A stretch of 17,700 nt of DNA from Candidatus Krumholzibacteriia bacterium (GTDB taxonomy: Bacteria; Krumholzibacteriota; Krumholzibacteriia; Krumholzibacteriales; Krumholzibacteriaceae), in the NCBI GenBank assembly GCA_028706585.1, contig JAQTVX010000010.1, forward strand, positions 1 to 17,700, given 5' to 3'. Both the position numbers and the translations under genes were made by a program. Of the stretch, positions 7,557 to 14,485 are shown one piece after another. Position 1 is the first letter of the stretch; the number at the start of each line of letters is the position of its first letter. Under the pieces are notes generated by a model that worked only from the letters and a program-made list of their open reading frames with translations, searched no databases and was not told the origin of the DNA.

Positions 7557-8381
7557 GTGGGATGGATTCTCGCGCTTGACAGGGGCAACCATTCTTTGAA
7601 GATCGCGCTTTTCGATTCCGGCAAGATCGTTGGAAGGTGGAATGGGGCTGACTCGCCGCCCGAGGACCTGCTGCGCATGATTGCCATGGAGCTCACCGCG
7701 AAATCGACCGCCTCCGCGCCCGGGCGTATTTCGAGGCAGGATCGCAAACGTCTGTTCGATTCCATTCTGGGAAGCGTCATGTTTCACAGCGCGGTTTTCT
7801 CCAGCGTCGTTCCGCGCGAGACGAAGAAGATTCGTGCCGCTCTCGATGCAATGCACGTGAGCCGCGTTCTCGAGATAGGCTCCGGTGTGGAATTTCCATT
7901 CGAGATTCTCGTGGATAAGCCGGCGAAGGTCGGGCCGGACAGGCTGGCCGCCGCCGCCGGAGTCTCGGCGGCCGGGGAAAAGGAAGCGGTCATTGTCGAC
8001 GCGGGAACGGCGATAACGGTGGATGTTCTCTCGAAGAAGGGATTTCTCGGAGGAGCCATCTTTCCCGGCAGGGATCTCGTATGTCGCGCGCTGCACGATG
8101 GTACGGCCGCGCTGCCGCTCGTTTCGCCCGGCAGCACGGCGGTCATGCCGCCCGGATCCAGTACGAGGGAGGCGATCATCGCCGGCGCGCAGTGGGGGTC
8201 GATCGGTGCCGTGAAGGAGCTCGTCGCCATTTCGAGGCGCCGACTCTCGAGGAACGCGCGCGTCTGGGTGACCGGAGCCGGAGGCGCATCGATCGCCGGC
8301 CGTCTTGGCAAGGGCGCGCGATACGAGGGCGATCTCGTCTTCCTCGGGCTTCATCGCCTGTTTGAGACGAACTGCCGCTAA
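7557..8381 (+). CDS. coaX: Type III pantothenate kinase
   Basis: Phosphorylates pantothenate, the first committed step from pantothenate to coenzyme A. Type III enzymes are CoA-insensitive members of the ASKHA fold and need a monovalent cation. The 274 aa protein is slightly longer than the usual 255-260. It starts GWILALDRGNHSLKIALF, where the family phosphate motif DxGNT appears as DRGNH (residues 8-12). AVFSSVVPRET, GPDR (126-129, the pantothenate-binding and catalytic Asp region), DAGTAITVD (148-156) and GGAIFPG follow in the expected order. It is the last gene of the run that starts at valS, 43 bases after birA. panB and panC, which make its substrate, lie about 7 kb downstream in another unit. 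There is no clear terminator after it. Identity is sure; the effect of His12 is unknown. Confidence 0.92.
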   Translation: MGWILALDRGNHSLKIALFDSGKIVGRWNGADSPPEDLLRMIAMELTAKSTASAPGRISRQDRKRLFDSILGSVMFHSAVFSSVVPRETKKIRAALDAMHVSRVLEIGSGVEFPFEILVDKPAKVGPDRLAAAAGVSAAGEKEAVIVDAGTAITVDVLSKKGFLGGAIFPGRDLVCRALHDGTAALPLVSPGSTAVMPPGSSTREAIIAGAQWGSIGAVKELVAISRRRLSRNARVWVTGAGGASIAGRLGKGARYEGDLVFLGLHRLFETNCR

Positions 8382-8389
8382 AAAAGTCC

Positions 8390-8418
8390 TTGCGTTTTTC
8401 CAGCGCCCTGATTATATA
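8390..8418 (+). promoter_or_regulatory. Predicted groESL promoter (sigma-70 type)
   Basis: TTGCGT (8390-8395) and TATATA (8413-8418) are separated by 17 bases, giving a transcription start near 8425, immediately at the CIRCE-like operator. This geometry is standard for HrcA-controlled chaperone operons. The neighbouring TATATT at 8415-8420 is an alternative -10 at a less favourable spacing. Confidence 0.6.
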
Positions 8419-8427
8419 TTTCTGCAC

Positions 8428-8454
8428 ATGGCAGTCGTACTTACAGAGTGCTAA
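8428..8454 (+). promoter_or_regulatory. CIRCE-like operator (HrcA binding site) with degenerate left arm
   Basis: CIRCE is TTAGCACTC-N9-GAGTGCTAA. The right arm GAGTGCTAA is perfect at 8446-8454. At exactly the expected spacing, 8428-8436 reads ATGGCAGTC, matching the left arm at 6 of 9 positions. The site sits at the predicted transcription start and in the leader of groES, where HrcA normally represses until heat stress. hrcA itself is not in the window. The damaged left arm may weaken repression. Confidence 0.75.
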
Positions 8455-8490
8455 CCCATTCAAATCAAACGAGAAGGGGGGGAAACCAAA

Positions 8491-8778
8491 ATGAAGATCA
8501 CGCCTCTCGCTGACAGGGTCATGGTGAAGCCCATGGACCTCAAGGAGGTCAAGAAGGGCGGGATTATTATTCCCGATACGGCGAAGGAAAAGCCGATGGA
8601 AGGAGAGATCGTCGCCGTAGGCAAGGGCCGCATCAACGAGACCACCGGGGAGCGCATCGCCCTCGAGGTCAAGAAGGGTGACAAGGTTCTCTACGGGAAA
8701 TACTCCGGCACCGAGATCACCATCGACGACGTGGAATACCTTATTCTGAGGGAAGGCGACATTCTCGCAATCCTATAA
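8491..8778 (+). CDS. groES: Co-chaperonin GroES
   Basis: Forms the heptameric lid of the GroEL folding chamber in the cytoplasm. The 95 aa length is standard. It has the family start KITPLADRVMVKP, the mobile loop that contacts GroEL (residues 18-35, with GGIIIPDTAKEKP), GEIVAVGKGR, the GDKVLYGKYSG strand and the ending YLILREGDILAIL. A strong purine-rich ribosome site, AAGGGGGGG (8474-8482), precedes ATG 8491. It is co-transcribed with groEL, whose ATG follows 22 bases after the groES stop, under the promoter and CIRCE-like operator just upstream. Confidence 0.98.
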   Translation: MKITPLADRVMVKPMDLKEVKKGGIIIPDTAKEKPMEGEIVAVGKGRINETTGERIALEVKKGDKVLYGKYSGTEITIDDVEYLILREGDILAIL

Positions 8779-8800
8779 CCCATGAAAGGGGTGAGACGTA

Positions 8801-10432
8801 ATGGCAAAGCAGATCAAGTTCAATATTGACGCGCGCGATCGCCTCAAGGCGGGCGTCGACATGCTCGCGAACGCGGTCAAGGTGACGCTGGGGCCCCGCG
8901 GCCGCAACGTAATTCTCGACAAGAAGTTCGGTTCTCCGACCATCACGAACGACGGTGTCACGATCGCGAAGGAGATCGAGCTCAAGGATCCGTGGGAAAA
9001 TATGGGCGCCCAGATGGTCAAAGAAGTCGCCACGAAGACTCACGACGTCGCCGGCGACGGAACCACGACGGCTACGATTCTCGCCCAGGCGATCATCCAA
9101 GAGGGCCTCAAGGTCGTCACGGCAGGCTCCAATCCGATGTACGTGAAAAAGGGCATCCATAAGGGAGTCGACGCGGCGGTCGATTACATCAAGAAGAAGA
9201 GCAAGCAGGTCCGCAAGCGCGACGAGATTGCTTCCGTCGCCATGATTTCGTCCAACAACGACCCCGAGATCGGCGAGCTCATAGCCGACGCGATGGAAAA
9301 GGTGGGCAAGGACGGGGTCATCACGGTCGAAGAGGCGAAGGGAATGGAAACGACTCTAGAGGTCGTCGAGGGAATGCAGTTCGACCGCGGGTACGTGAGC
9401 CCGTACTTCGTGACCGATTCCGAGCGGATGGAGACGATTCTGGAGGACGTCTACATTCTCATCTATGACAAGAAGATCAGCTCGATGAAGGATCTCCTGC
9501 CTGTTCTCGAGAAGGTGGCGCAGGTGGCGAGGCCGCTCCTCATCATCGCCGAGGACGTCGAGGGCGAGGCGCTGGCGACGCTCGTCGTCAACAAGCTCCG
9601 CGGCACGCTCCAGGTCGCAGCCGTGAAGGCTCCGGGCTTCGGAGACCGCCGCAAGGCGATGCTCGAGGACGTCTCGATCCTGACTGGCGGCCGCGTGATC
9701 TCCGAGGAAACGGGCCTGAAGCTCGAGAACACCGCGATCACCGACCTGGGCAGGGCGAAGAAGATCACGATCGACAAGGACAACACGACCATCATCGAGG
9801 GTGCCGGTAAGGCGCAGAAGGTGAAGGAACGCATCGGCCAGATCAAGGTCCAGATCGAGGAAACGACCTCCGATTACGACAAGGAGAAGCTCCAGGAGCG
9901 TCTCGCGAAGCTGGCCGGCGGTGTTGCCGTGATCAAGGTCGGCGCGGCAACCGAGATCGAGATGAAGGAGAAGAAGGCTCGCGTCGAGGATGCGCTGGCG
10001 GCGACGCGCGCGGCCGTGGAAGAGGGCATCGTCCCGGGCGGCGGCATCACGCTGCTCCACGCAGCCGAAGCGATCTCGGCGCTCGTCCTCGAAGGGGAAG
10101 AGAGAATCGGCGCCAATATCGTAATGAAGGCGCTCGAGGAACCGGCGAAGATGATCGCGCAGAACGCCGGTCAGGAGGGTTCGGTCATCGTCGAGCGGCT
10201 CCGCAAGGAGAAGCCTGAAATGGGATACAACGCCGCGACGAACGAGTACGTGAACATGCTCGAGGCTGGCATCGTCGATCCGACGAAGGTCACCCGCTCC
10301 GCGCTCCAGAACGCGGCGAGCGTTGCGGCGCTCATCCTCACGACCGAGGTGTGCATAACCGACATTCCCGAGAAGAAGGAGATGCCGGGCGGCGGCATGC
10401 CGGGCGGCGGCATGGGACCGGATATGTACTGA
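8801..10432 (+). CDS. groEL: Chaperonin GroEL (Hsp60)
   Basis: The double-ring ATP-dependent chaperonin that folds cytosolic proteins with GroES. The 543 aa length matches the family. It starts AKQIKFNIDARDRL, then VTLGPRGRNV, and the nucleotide-binding GDGTTTAT (residues 85-92, with the Asp equivalent to E. coli Asp87). AVKAPGFGDRRKAMLED in the apical domain and EEGIVPGGG in the lower equatorial half are conserved. The tail has the glycine-methionine repeats typical of group I chaperonins (GGGMPGGGM) and ends in PDMY. The ribosome site GAAAGGGGTGA (8784-8793) precedes ATG 8801. A strong intrinsic terminator follows about 30 bases after the stop, so the operon is two genes only. Confidence 0.99.
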   Translation: MAKQIKFNIDARDRLKAGVDMLANAVKVTLGPRGRNVILDKKFGSPTITNDGVTIAKEIELKDPWENMGAQMVKEVATKTHDVAGDGTTTATILAQAIIQEGLKVVTAGSNPMYVKKGIHKGVDAAVDYIKKKSKQVRKRDEIASVAMISSNNDPEIGELIADAMEKVGKDGVITVEEAKGMETTLEVVEGMQFDRGYVSPYFVTDSERMETILEDVYILIYDKKISSMKDLLPVLEKVAQVARPLLIIAEDVEGEALATLVVNKLRGTLQVAAVKAPGFGDRRKAMLEDVSILTGGRVISEETGLKLENTAITDLGRAKKITIDKDNTTIIEGAGKAQKVKERIGQIKVQIEETTSDYDKEKLQERLAKLAGGVAVIKVGAATEIEMKEKKARVEDALAATRAAVEEGIVPGGGITLLHAAEAISALVLEGEERIGANIVMKALEEPAKMIAQNAGQEGSVIVERLRKEKPEMGYNAATNEYVNMLEAGIVDPTKVTRSALQNAASVAALILTTEVCITDIPEKKEMPGGGMPGGGMGPDMY

Positions 10433-10462
10433 GAAAACGGTGCTCCGGGTTTGGGGATGGAA

Positions 10463-10504
10463 GCGGGCGCCCGCGGGATTGACCCCGGGCGCCCGCACCT
10501 TTTT
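10463..10504 (+). terminator. Rho-independent terminator of groESL
   Basis: GCGGGCGCCCG (10463-10473) pairs perfectly with CGGGCGCCCGC (10486-10496). A further GGG/CCC (10475-10477 with 10483-10485) extends the stem past one bulged C, leaving the loop ATTGA. A T5 run follows at 10500-10504 after ACC. Each arm also contains the self-complementary 12-mer GCGGGCGCCCGC, or nearly so. Confidence 0.9.
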
Positions 10505-10548
10505 CCGGCGGGCGATCCTGCTGGAGCCCGGTCCTTTCCAAAATTCGC

Positions 10549-10577
10549 TTGAATTTCGCGTTAGGCTCTCATATTTT
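10549..10577 (+). promoter_or_regulatory. Predicted promoter of the lipoprotein-dapL-folBK unit
   Basis: TTGAAT (10549-10554) and TATTTT (10572-10577) are 17 bases apart. This is the only good promoter-like pair in the 234-base gap between groEL and the lipoprotein gene, and it follows the groESL terminator. It predicts a leader of roughly 80 bases. I see no obvious riboswitch or operator in that leader. Confidence 0.5.
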
Positions 10578-10653
10578 CAATAAGAAGACAGGCTATCGCA
10601 TGGATTTGCGGTGTTTCCGGATAATGGTAATGGTTCTCTCCCCTCAATGAACC

Positions 10654-10659
10654 GGGAGG
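10654..10659 (+). promoter_or_regulatory. Ribosome binding site deciding the lipoprotein start
   Basis: GGGAGG stands 7 bases before TTG 10667 but 16 bases before the in-frame ATG 10676. The TTG start keeps an extra Arg at the N-terminal side of the signal peptide. Confidence 0.6.
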
Positions 10660-10666
10660 TTTCAAA

Positions 10667-12301
10667 TTGAATCGCATGTTCAGATTGATGCCGGCGGCAG
10701 TGCTTTTCCTGGCTCTTTTCACAGTCTTCTGGGCCGGCTGCAGCAACGACGAGCCGGTGGGACCGAATGGTGAGGGTTCGGCTATTGATCTGATGGCGAT
10801 CATAAGCAACCCTCTGGCGCCGACGCCCGGTCAGACCACACAGCTCACTGCCCAGGTCAGCGGAACCGGAAGCGGCGCTTCGTACGAATGGGAGGTCGAG
10901 GGGGGCACGCTGTCCAGCAACGACGATATTACGGTGATGTGGGAGGCTCCGACCACGCCGGGCATATACCGCGTGTTTGTGCGGGCAAGCGTCGGAACCG
11001 CCGTCGATACGATGAGCAAGTATGTGATGGTGAGAAACGTCAGCATTATCGATACTGGCCTCAGATATACGTTGTACCCGAACGTGATCGGTTCGACGCT
11101 CTATTTCATCGGGGCGGCCTTGGGCATGTCGGACGATAATTTCCTCGGGTTCCATGCATACAGCATCAATGATCCGTCGAGCCCGATCGATAATATTTCA
11201 TCGATCACGGTCGATGGTGGCTATGAATTCACCTTCTATGAGGAAGCCCTGCTGACGTCATCGATCACGCTCGGCGCAGAACGTTATCGGCTGCAGCCGA
11301 TGAATGTGTTTGTGTTTCCGCTCTTGGGGGGCTCCGCGAAGGCGGTATCGAATAACGAACATACGGGGTCACTATCGACGGCCCGGATGAATCAGAACCT
11401 GCATCCGAGCGCCTCATCCGATCAGTCTATGGTCGTATGGCAGCACGTCAAGGCTGGCACTGCAAGAGACGGCACGGATGATCTTACCAATATCAAGTTC
11501 AGATTCGGAACGACGTCGACGGAAGTCCTGACTTCCTCCAAAGACTCCACGCTCTACCACGGCATCTACATGTACAGCTACTACAGGAATATCAAGCCGA
11601 TGATCACACCCGACGAGCTCGCGATCGTCTATTTCACTGATTCGACGGGTACCTATGAGCCGTGTGTGATCCCGCTGGACGGCTCGGAGCCGGTGACCAC
11701 TATGCAGCATGCGATTATGGTCGACGGTAACCATGGCATCTTCTACTACAGGGGCGTCACCATCGGCGAGAACACCGTATTCCAGTGGAATCCGACCATT
11801 CCGACGCAAGTCGGGTTCATCGACAACCAGAAGAACTTCTGTCTGTTTGATTATCACGCCGAGACCATCGAGATCGTGTCCAACGTTGGCAGGCTCGACG
11901 AATTTGTCTGGGATGAAACTGGCAAGATGGCGGCCGTCAACGAGTCCGGCGTTATCGTCGTGACCCCCGGCGGGGAGCCGGACACGGTTTTCGTGAAGGA
12001 ACGTTTTAGCGACGACGTGATCGGTCTCAACTGGTCGCCTGGAACCGATAACAAGAGGCTCGGTTTCAGGGTTGTACGGAAAGGATCCTCGGTCACGGAG
12101 TCGTTCTCCGCGCTCGTAATCTATTCGCCTGCGGACGGGATATGGTGCTACGCATCGCCGATGATTCGTCCTCCCATGGGTAATGAGCCATCCCTGAGCT
12201 ATCCATTGTTGAGGGTCGCATTCGATGACTCGGGAGGCATGTATGCACCGGTTCCGATCTCGGGCTCCGGTGGTTCAATAAAGCTCTACTATTCCCACTG
12301 A
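10667..12301 (+). CDS. Predicted lipoprotein with Ig/PKD-like domain and propeller-like repeats, function unknown
   Basis: I do not recognise a specific family for this 544 aa protein. Residues 1-24 form a signal peptide with Arg at 3 and 6, a hydrophobic core and the lipobox WAGC, so Cys25 should be lipidated. An acidic/Gly-rich linker follows. Residues 38-123 resemble an Ig/PKD-like beta sandwich (PTPGQTTQLTAQV, YEWEVEGG, TPGIYRVFVRAS). The rest looks like a beta propeller with loose PD40/TolB-type strands: PMITPDELAIVYFTDSTG (311-328), FVWDETGKMAAVNESG (413-428) and LNWSPGTDNKRLGF (454-467). It is rich in Tyr, Ser, Thr and Asp, as expected for an exported protein. It probably faces the periplasm or sits on the outer membrane. 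It has its own promoter; dapL follows after 34 bases with no visible terminator. Export and lipidation are fairly sure, the propeller is inference, and the partner or ligand is unknown. Confidence 0.75.
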   Translation: MNRMFRLMPAAVLFLALFTVFWAGCSNDEPVGPNGEGSAIDLMAIISNPLAPTPGQTTQLTAQVSGTGSGASYEWEVEGGTLSSNDDITVMWEAPTTPGIYRVFVRASVGTAVDTMSKYVMVRNVSIIDTGLRYTLYPNVIGSTLYFIGAALGMSDDNFLGFHAYSINDPSSPIDNISSITVDGGYEFTFYEEALLTSSITLGAERYRLQPMNVFVFPLLGGSAKAVSNNEHTGSLSTARMNQNLHPSASSDQSMVVWQHVKAGTARDGTDDLTNIKFRFGTTSTEVLTSSKDSTLYHGIYMYSYYRNIKPMITPDELAIVYFTDSTGTYEPCVIPLDGSEPVTTMQHAIMVDGNHGIFYYRGVTIGENTVFQWNPTIPTQVGFIDNQKNFCLFDYHAETIEIVSNVGRLDEFVWDETGKMAAVNESGVIVVTPGGEPDTVFVKERFSDDVIGLNWSPGTDNKRLGFRVVRKGSSVTESFSALVIYSPADGIWCYASPMIRPPMGNEPSLSYPLLRVAFDDSGGMYAPVPISGSGGSIKLYYSH

Positions 12302-12335
12302 CGTTGATTCGCGATCCGGGGCTGGGGTTGATTCC

Positions 12336-13508
12336 ATGCGCTCCAAGAGGCTCGCGCAGCTTCCGCCTTACCTTTTTGTCGAAATCGACAGGCTCAGGGA
12401 ATCGTACCTCCGCAGCGGACGTGGCATTCTCGACCTGGGGATCGGGGACCCCGACCTGGGCGCTCCCCAAGAGCTTGTCGACGCGCTGGTCAGGGCGCTC
12501 TCCAATTCATCCCATCACCGCTATCCGCCGAGCCGGGGCTCGATCCGGCTCATCGATGCTGTGCGTTCGTGGGCCATGCGGTATCACGGTGCAGCTCTCG
12601 ATCGGGACGAGGTTCTCGTAACCATTGGGAGCAAGGAAGCGATCGCGCATCTGCCGCTGGCAATCGTCGATCCAGGAGATGCGGTGCTCATTCCGGATCC
12701 GGGGTATCCGGTCTATTGTTCATCGGCCGGCTTCGCCGGCGCATCGTGCGTTCGGATGCCTCTCGATGAAGAGGCCGATTTCAAGCCGCGCTTCAGCGAT
12801 ATCGCCCCCGATGATCTCGCCCTCGCGCGGCTGATGTTTCTCAATTATCCCAATAATCCCACGGCGGCGGTCGCCGATCGCGAGTTCTACCTCGAGGCGA
12901 TCGAATTCTGCCGGTCACACCGCCTGGCGCTCGCGAGCGATGCGGCATACAGCGAGATCTGGTACGAGGAACCGACGGTTCCGGTTTTTCCGCTGGCGCG
13001 GGAGGCGGAGATTCCATACGTCGAGTTCTTCTCCTTTTCGAAGACCTTCTCGGCTACCGGATGGCGGGTCGGCTACGCCGTGGGCACGAAGGAGATCATC
13101 GCGTCCCTCTCCCAACTCAAGAACAACATCGACTCGGGAGTTTTCGGCGCGATCCAGGAAGCAGTCGCGGAAACCATGGAACGGCACTACGAGGGCATAA
13201 TGAGCCGGATACGCGACGTATACCGCGAACGGCGCGACGAGCTCGCCGCGCACCTCGAGCGCTCGGGGCTTTCCTTCGCCGTGCCTCGTGCGACCTTCTA
13301 TTTTTGGATACGGACGCCGCGAGGCATGGGATCCATGGAGTTCTGCCGGCTCCTTCTCGAGGAATGCGGTATCGTCGCCACTCCGGGGATAGGCTTCGGC
13401 GAGAAGGGAGAGGGTTTCTTCCGGCTTTCCATAACGGCTGCCACTGAGACCGTGCGCGAGGCGGGGCGGAGGATCGAAGCGCTGGGCGGGCGTCTGGGCG
13501 TACGCTAA
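12336..13508 (+). CDS. dapL: LL-diaminopimelate aminotransferase
   Basis: A PLP-dependent class I aminotransferase of 390 aa that converts tetrahydrodipicolinate and glutamate directly to LL-diaminopimelate, bypassing the succinylase and acetylase routes to lysine and peptidoglycan. The DapL-type signatures are clear: YLFVEIDRL (12-20), LGIGDPDLGAP (34-44), HHRYPPSRGS (60-69), TIGSKEAIAHLPLA (96-109) and PGDAVLIPDPGYPVY (113-127). NYPNNPTAA (170-178), DAAYSEI (202-208) and the PLP lysine in FSFSKTFSATGWRVGYAVG (Lys236) follow, then KNNIDSGVFGAIQ. ATG at 12336 is the first usable start after the lipoprotein stop, but its ribosome site is weak (a G-rich stretch at about 12319-12328). No other dap gene is in the window. 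A related aminotransferase specificity cannot be excluded, but the SKEAIAHLPLA block favours DapL. Confidence 0.85.
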   Translation: MRSKRLAQLPPYLFVEIDRLRESYLRSGRGILDLGIGDPDLGAPQELVDALVRALSNSSHHRYPPSRGSIRLIDAVRSWAMRYHGAALDRDEVLVTIGSKEAIAHLPLAIVDPGDAVLIPDPGYPVYCSSAGFAGASCVRMPLDEEADFKPRFSDIAPDDLALARLMFLNYPNNPTAAVADREFYLEAIEFCRSHRLALASDAAYSEIWYEEPTVPVFPLAREAEIPYVEFFSFSKTFSATGWRVGYAVGTKEIIASLSQLKNNIDSGVFGAIQEAVAETMERHYEGIMSRIRDVYRERRDELAAHLERSGLSFAVPRATFYFWIRTPRGMGSMEFCRLLLEECGIVATPGIGFGEKGEGFFRLSITAATETVREAGRRIEALGGRLGVR

Positions 13509-13513
13509 GGAGG
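13507..13513 (+). promoter_or_regulatory. Near-perfect ribosome binding site for folB
   Basis: AAGGAGG overlaps the dapL stop codon TAA and lies 5 bases before GTG 13519. It fixes a GTG start and suggests that folB is translated from the dapL transcript. Confidence 0.8.
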
Positions 13514-13518
13514 ATTTC

Positions 13519-13893
13519 GTGCTAGAAGAGAAGATAGTTCTCAAGGGGATCACGGTATTCGGCTACTACGGCGTTTCGCCGATGGAACGGGAGATAGGTC
13601 AGAAGCTGGAGCTCGACATCGAATTCCACCACGATTTCACCAAAGCGTGCATAACGGACGCCCTAGAGGACACCGTGAACTACGAACGCGTCTACTCGAA
13701 AGTAATGGAGACGGTCGAGGGCAACCGATTCAATCTCCTCGAAACCCTGGCGGATGCAATTTGCCTGGCCATCCTCGACAATTTCCCGGTCGTGAACTCT
13801 GTCAAGACGACGATTCGGAAGCTGACACTGCCGTTTCCCAACACACTGTCACACGTCGAGGTGGTCGTTGAGCGCAAGTCGAAGGGTGCTTGA
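13519..13893 (+). CDS. folB: Dihydroneopterin aldolase
   Basis: Cleaves 7,8-dihydroneopterin to 6-hydroxymethyl-7,8-dihydropterin and glycolaldehyde in folate synthesis. The 124 aa length is normal. Key features are GYYGVSPMEREIGQ (15-28, with Glu23), DTVNYERVY (51-59, with Tyr55), FNLLETLADAI (71-81, with Glu75) and the catalytic Lys101 in IRKLTLPFPN. The last motif is usually KPxAP; the Pro after Lys is Leu here. GTG at 13519 is set by the strong AAGGAGG just upstream. It overlaps folK, the next pathway enzyme, so the two are probably translationally coupled. The unit lacks folE, folP and folC. Confidence 0.94.
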   Translation: MLEEKIVLKGITVFGYYGVSPMEREIGQKLELDIEFHHDFTKACITDALEDTVNYERVYSKVMETVEGNRFNLLETLADAICLAILDNFPVVNSVKTTIRKLTLPFPNTLSHVEVVVERKSKGA

Positions 13894-14404
13894 GAGAACG
13901 GCTGTTCTGTCCCTCGGCTCGAATCTCGGTCCACGCGAGGAGCATTTGCTCGCCGGCGTGTCTGACATCGCGGGGATCCCGGCATTCGGGCTGACCGCGC
14001 TCAGCTCGCTCTATGAGACCTCTCCCGTTGGCATCTCCACGGAGAACTTCTTCGTCAATATGGCGTGCGCCGGTCTCTGGAGGCTCACGGCGACGGATCT
14101 CCTCGCGGCGTGCAGGGACATCGAGAGGAAGCACGGGCGCCCGGCCTCGACCGTGACGCGAGACCGGACACTCGATATAGATATTGTTCTTCTCGGCGGC
14201 GAGATCATCGAAGAGCCCGGCCTCGTCATTCCGCACCCGCGGATGCACGAGCGTCTTTTCGTTCTTGCGCCCCTCATGGAGATATGTCCGTGGGCGGTCG
14301 ATCCGTCTTCGGGACGATCGATCGCGGAGATCTATCGAAACTTCGCAGGGGAAGGTTGGGTGAGGAGGATTTCGGGACGCGCGTGGAATCGCAAAACCAC
14401 TTGA
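13886..14404 (+). CDS. folK: 2-amino-4-hydroxy-6-hydroxymethyldihydropteridine diphosphokinase (HPPK)
   Basis: Transfers pyrophosphate from ATP to 6-hydroxymethyl-7,8-dihydropterin, the step after FolB. With the GTG 13886 start it is 172 aa. It has SLGSNLGPREEHL (9-21), TSPVGISTENFFVNMA (45-60), CRDIERKHGR (76-85), RDRTLDIDIVLLGG (92-105, with the Mg-binding Asp97 and Asp99) and IPHPRMHERLFVLAPL (115-130), all standard HPPK motifs. The start is uncertain. GTG 13886 gives the typical short lead before LGSN and an 8-base overlap with folB, but only AAGG touches it. TTG 13868 lies 3 bases after AGGTGG (13859-13864) and would add six residues. It ends the unit that starts at the lipoprotein; a new promoter lies 23 bases downstream. 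Confidence 0.93.
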   Translation: MLERTAVLSLGSNLGPREEHLLAGVSDIAGIPAFGLTALSSLYETSPVGISTENFFVNMACAGLWRLTATDLLAACRDIERKHGRPASTVTRDRTLDIDIVLLGGEIIEEPGLVIPHPRMHERLFVLAPLMEICPWAVDPSSGRSIAEIYRNFAGEGWVRRISGRAWNRKTT

Positions 14405-14426
14405 ATCTAAAATAGTTGGAATGATG

Positions 14427-14455
14427 TTGACAGGCGGCGGTTTTTTCAATACTGT
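14427..14455 (+). promoter_or_regulatory. Predicted promoter of the deoxynucleoside kinase-panBC unit
   Basis: A perfect -35 box TTGACA (14427-14432) is followed after 17 bases by TACTGT (14450-14455), a mediocre -10. Transcription would begin near 14462. That is exactly at one candidate start codon and 24 bases before the better one at 14486. Confidence 0.55.
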
Positions 14456-14485
14456 AAAAACATGAAGGATTTCAGGAACAGGCTC

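Noticed and set aside
8371..8410. Possible terminator after coaX (A-run and T-run around 8381-8400)
   Set aside because: The only pairing is A5/T5 with a three-base GCT/AGC end and mismatches, too weak to terminate. The T-run also overlaps the groES promoter spacer.
14427..14446. G-rich stretch plus T6 as a terminator after folK
   Set aside because: There is no upstream complement for GGCGGCGG, so no hairpin forms. The stretch is better explained as promoter spacer.
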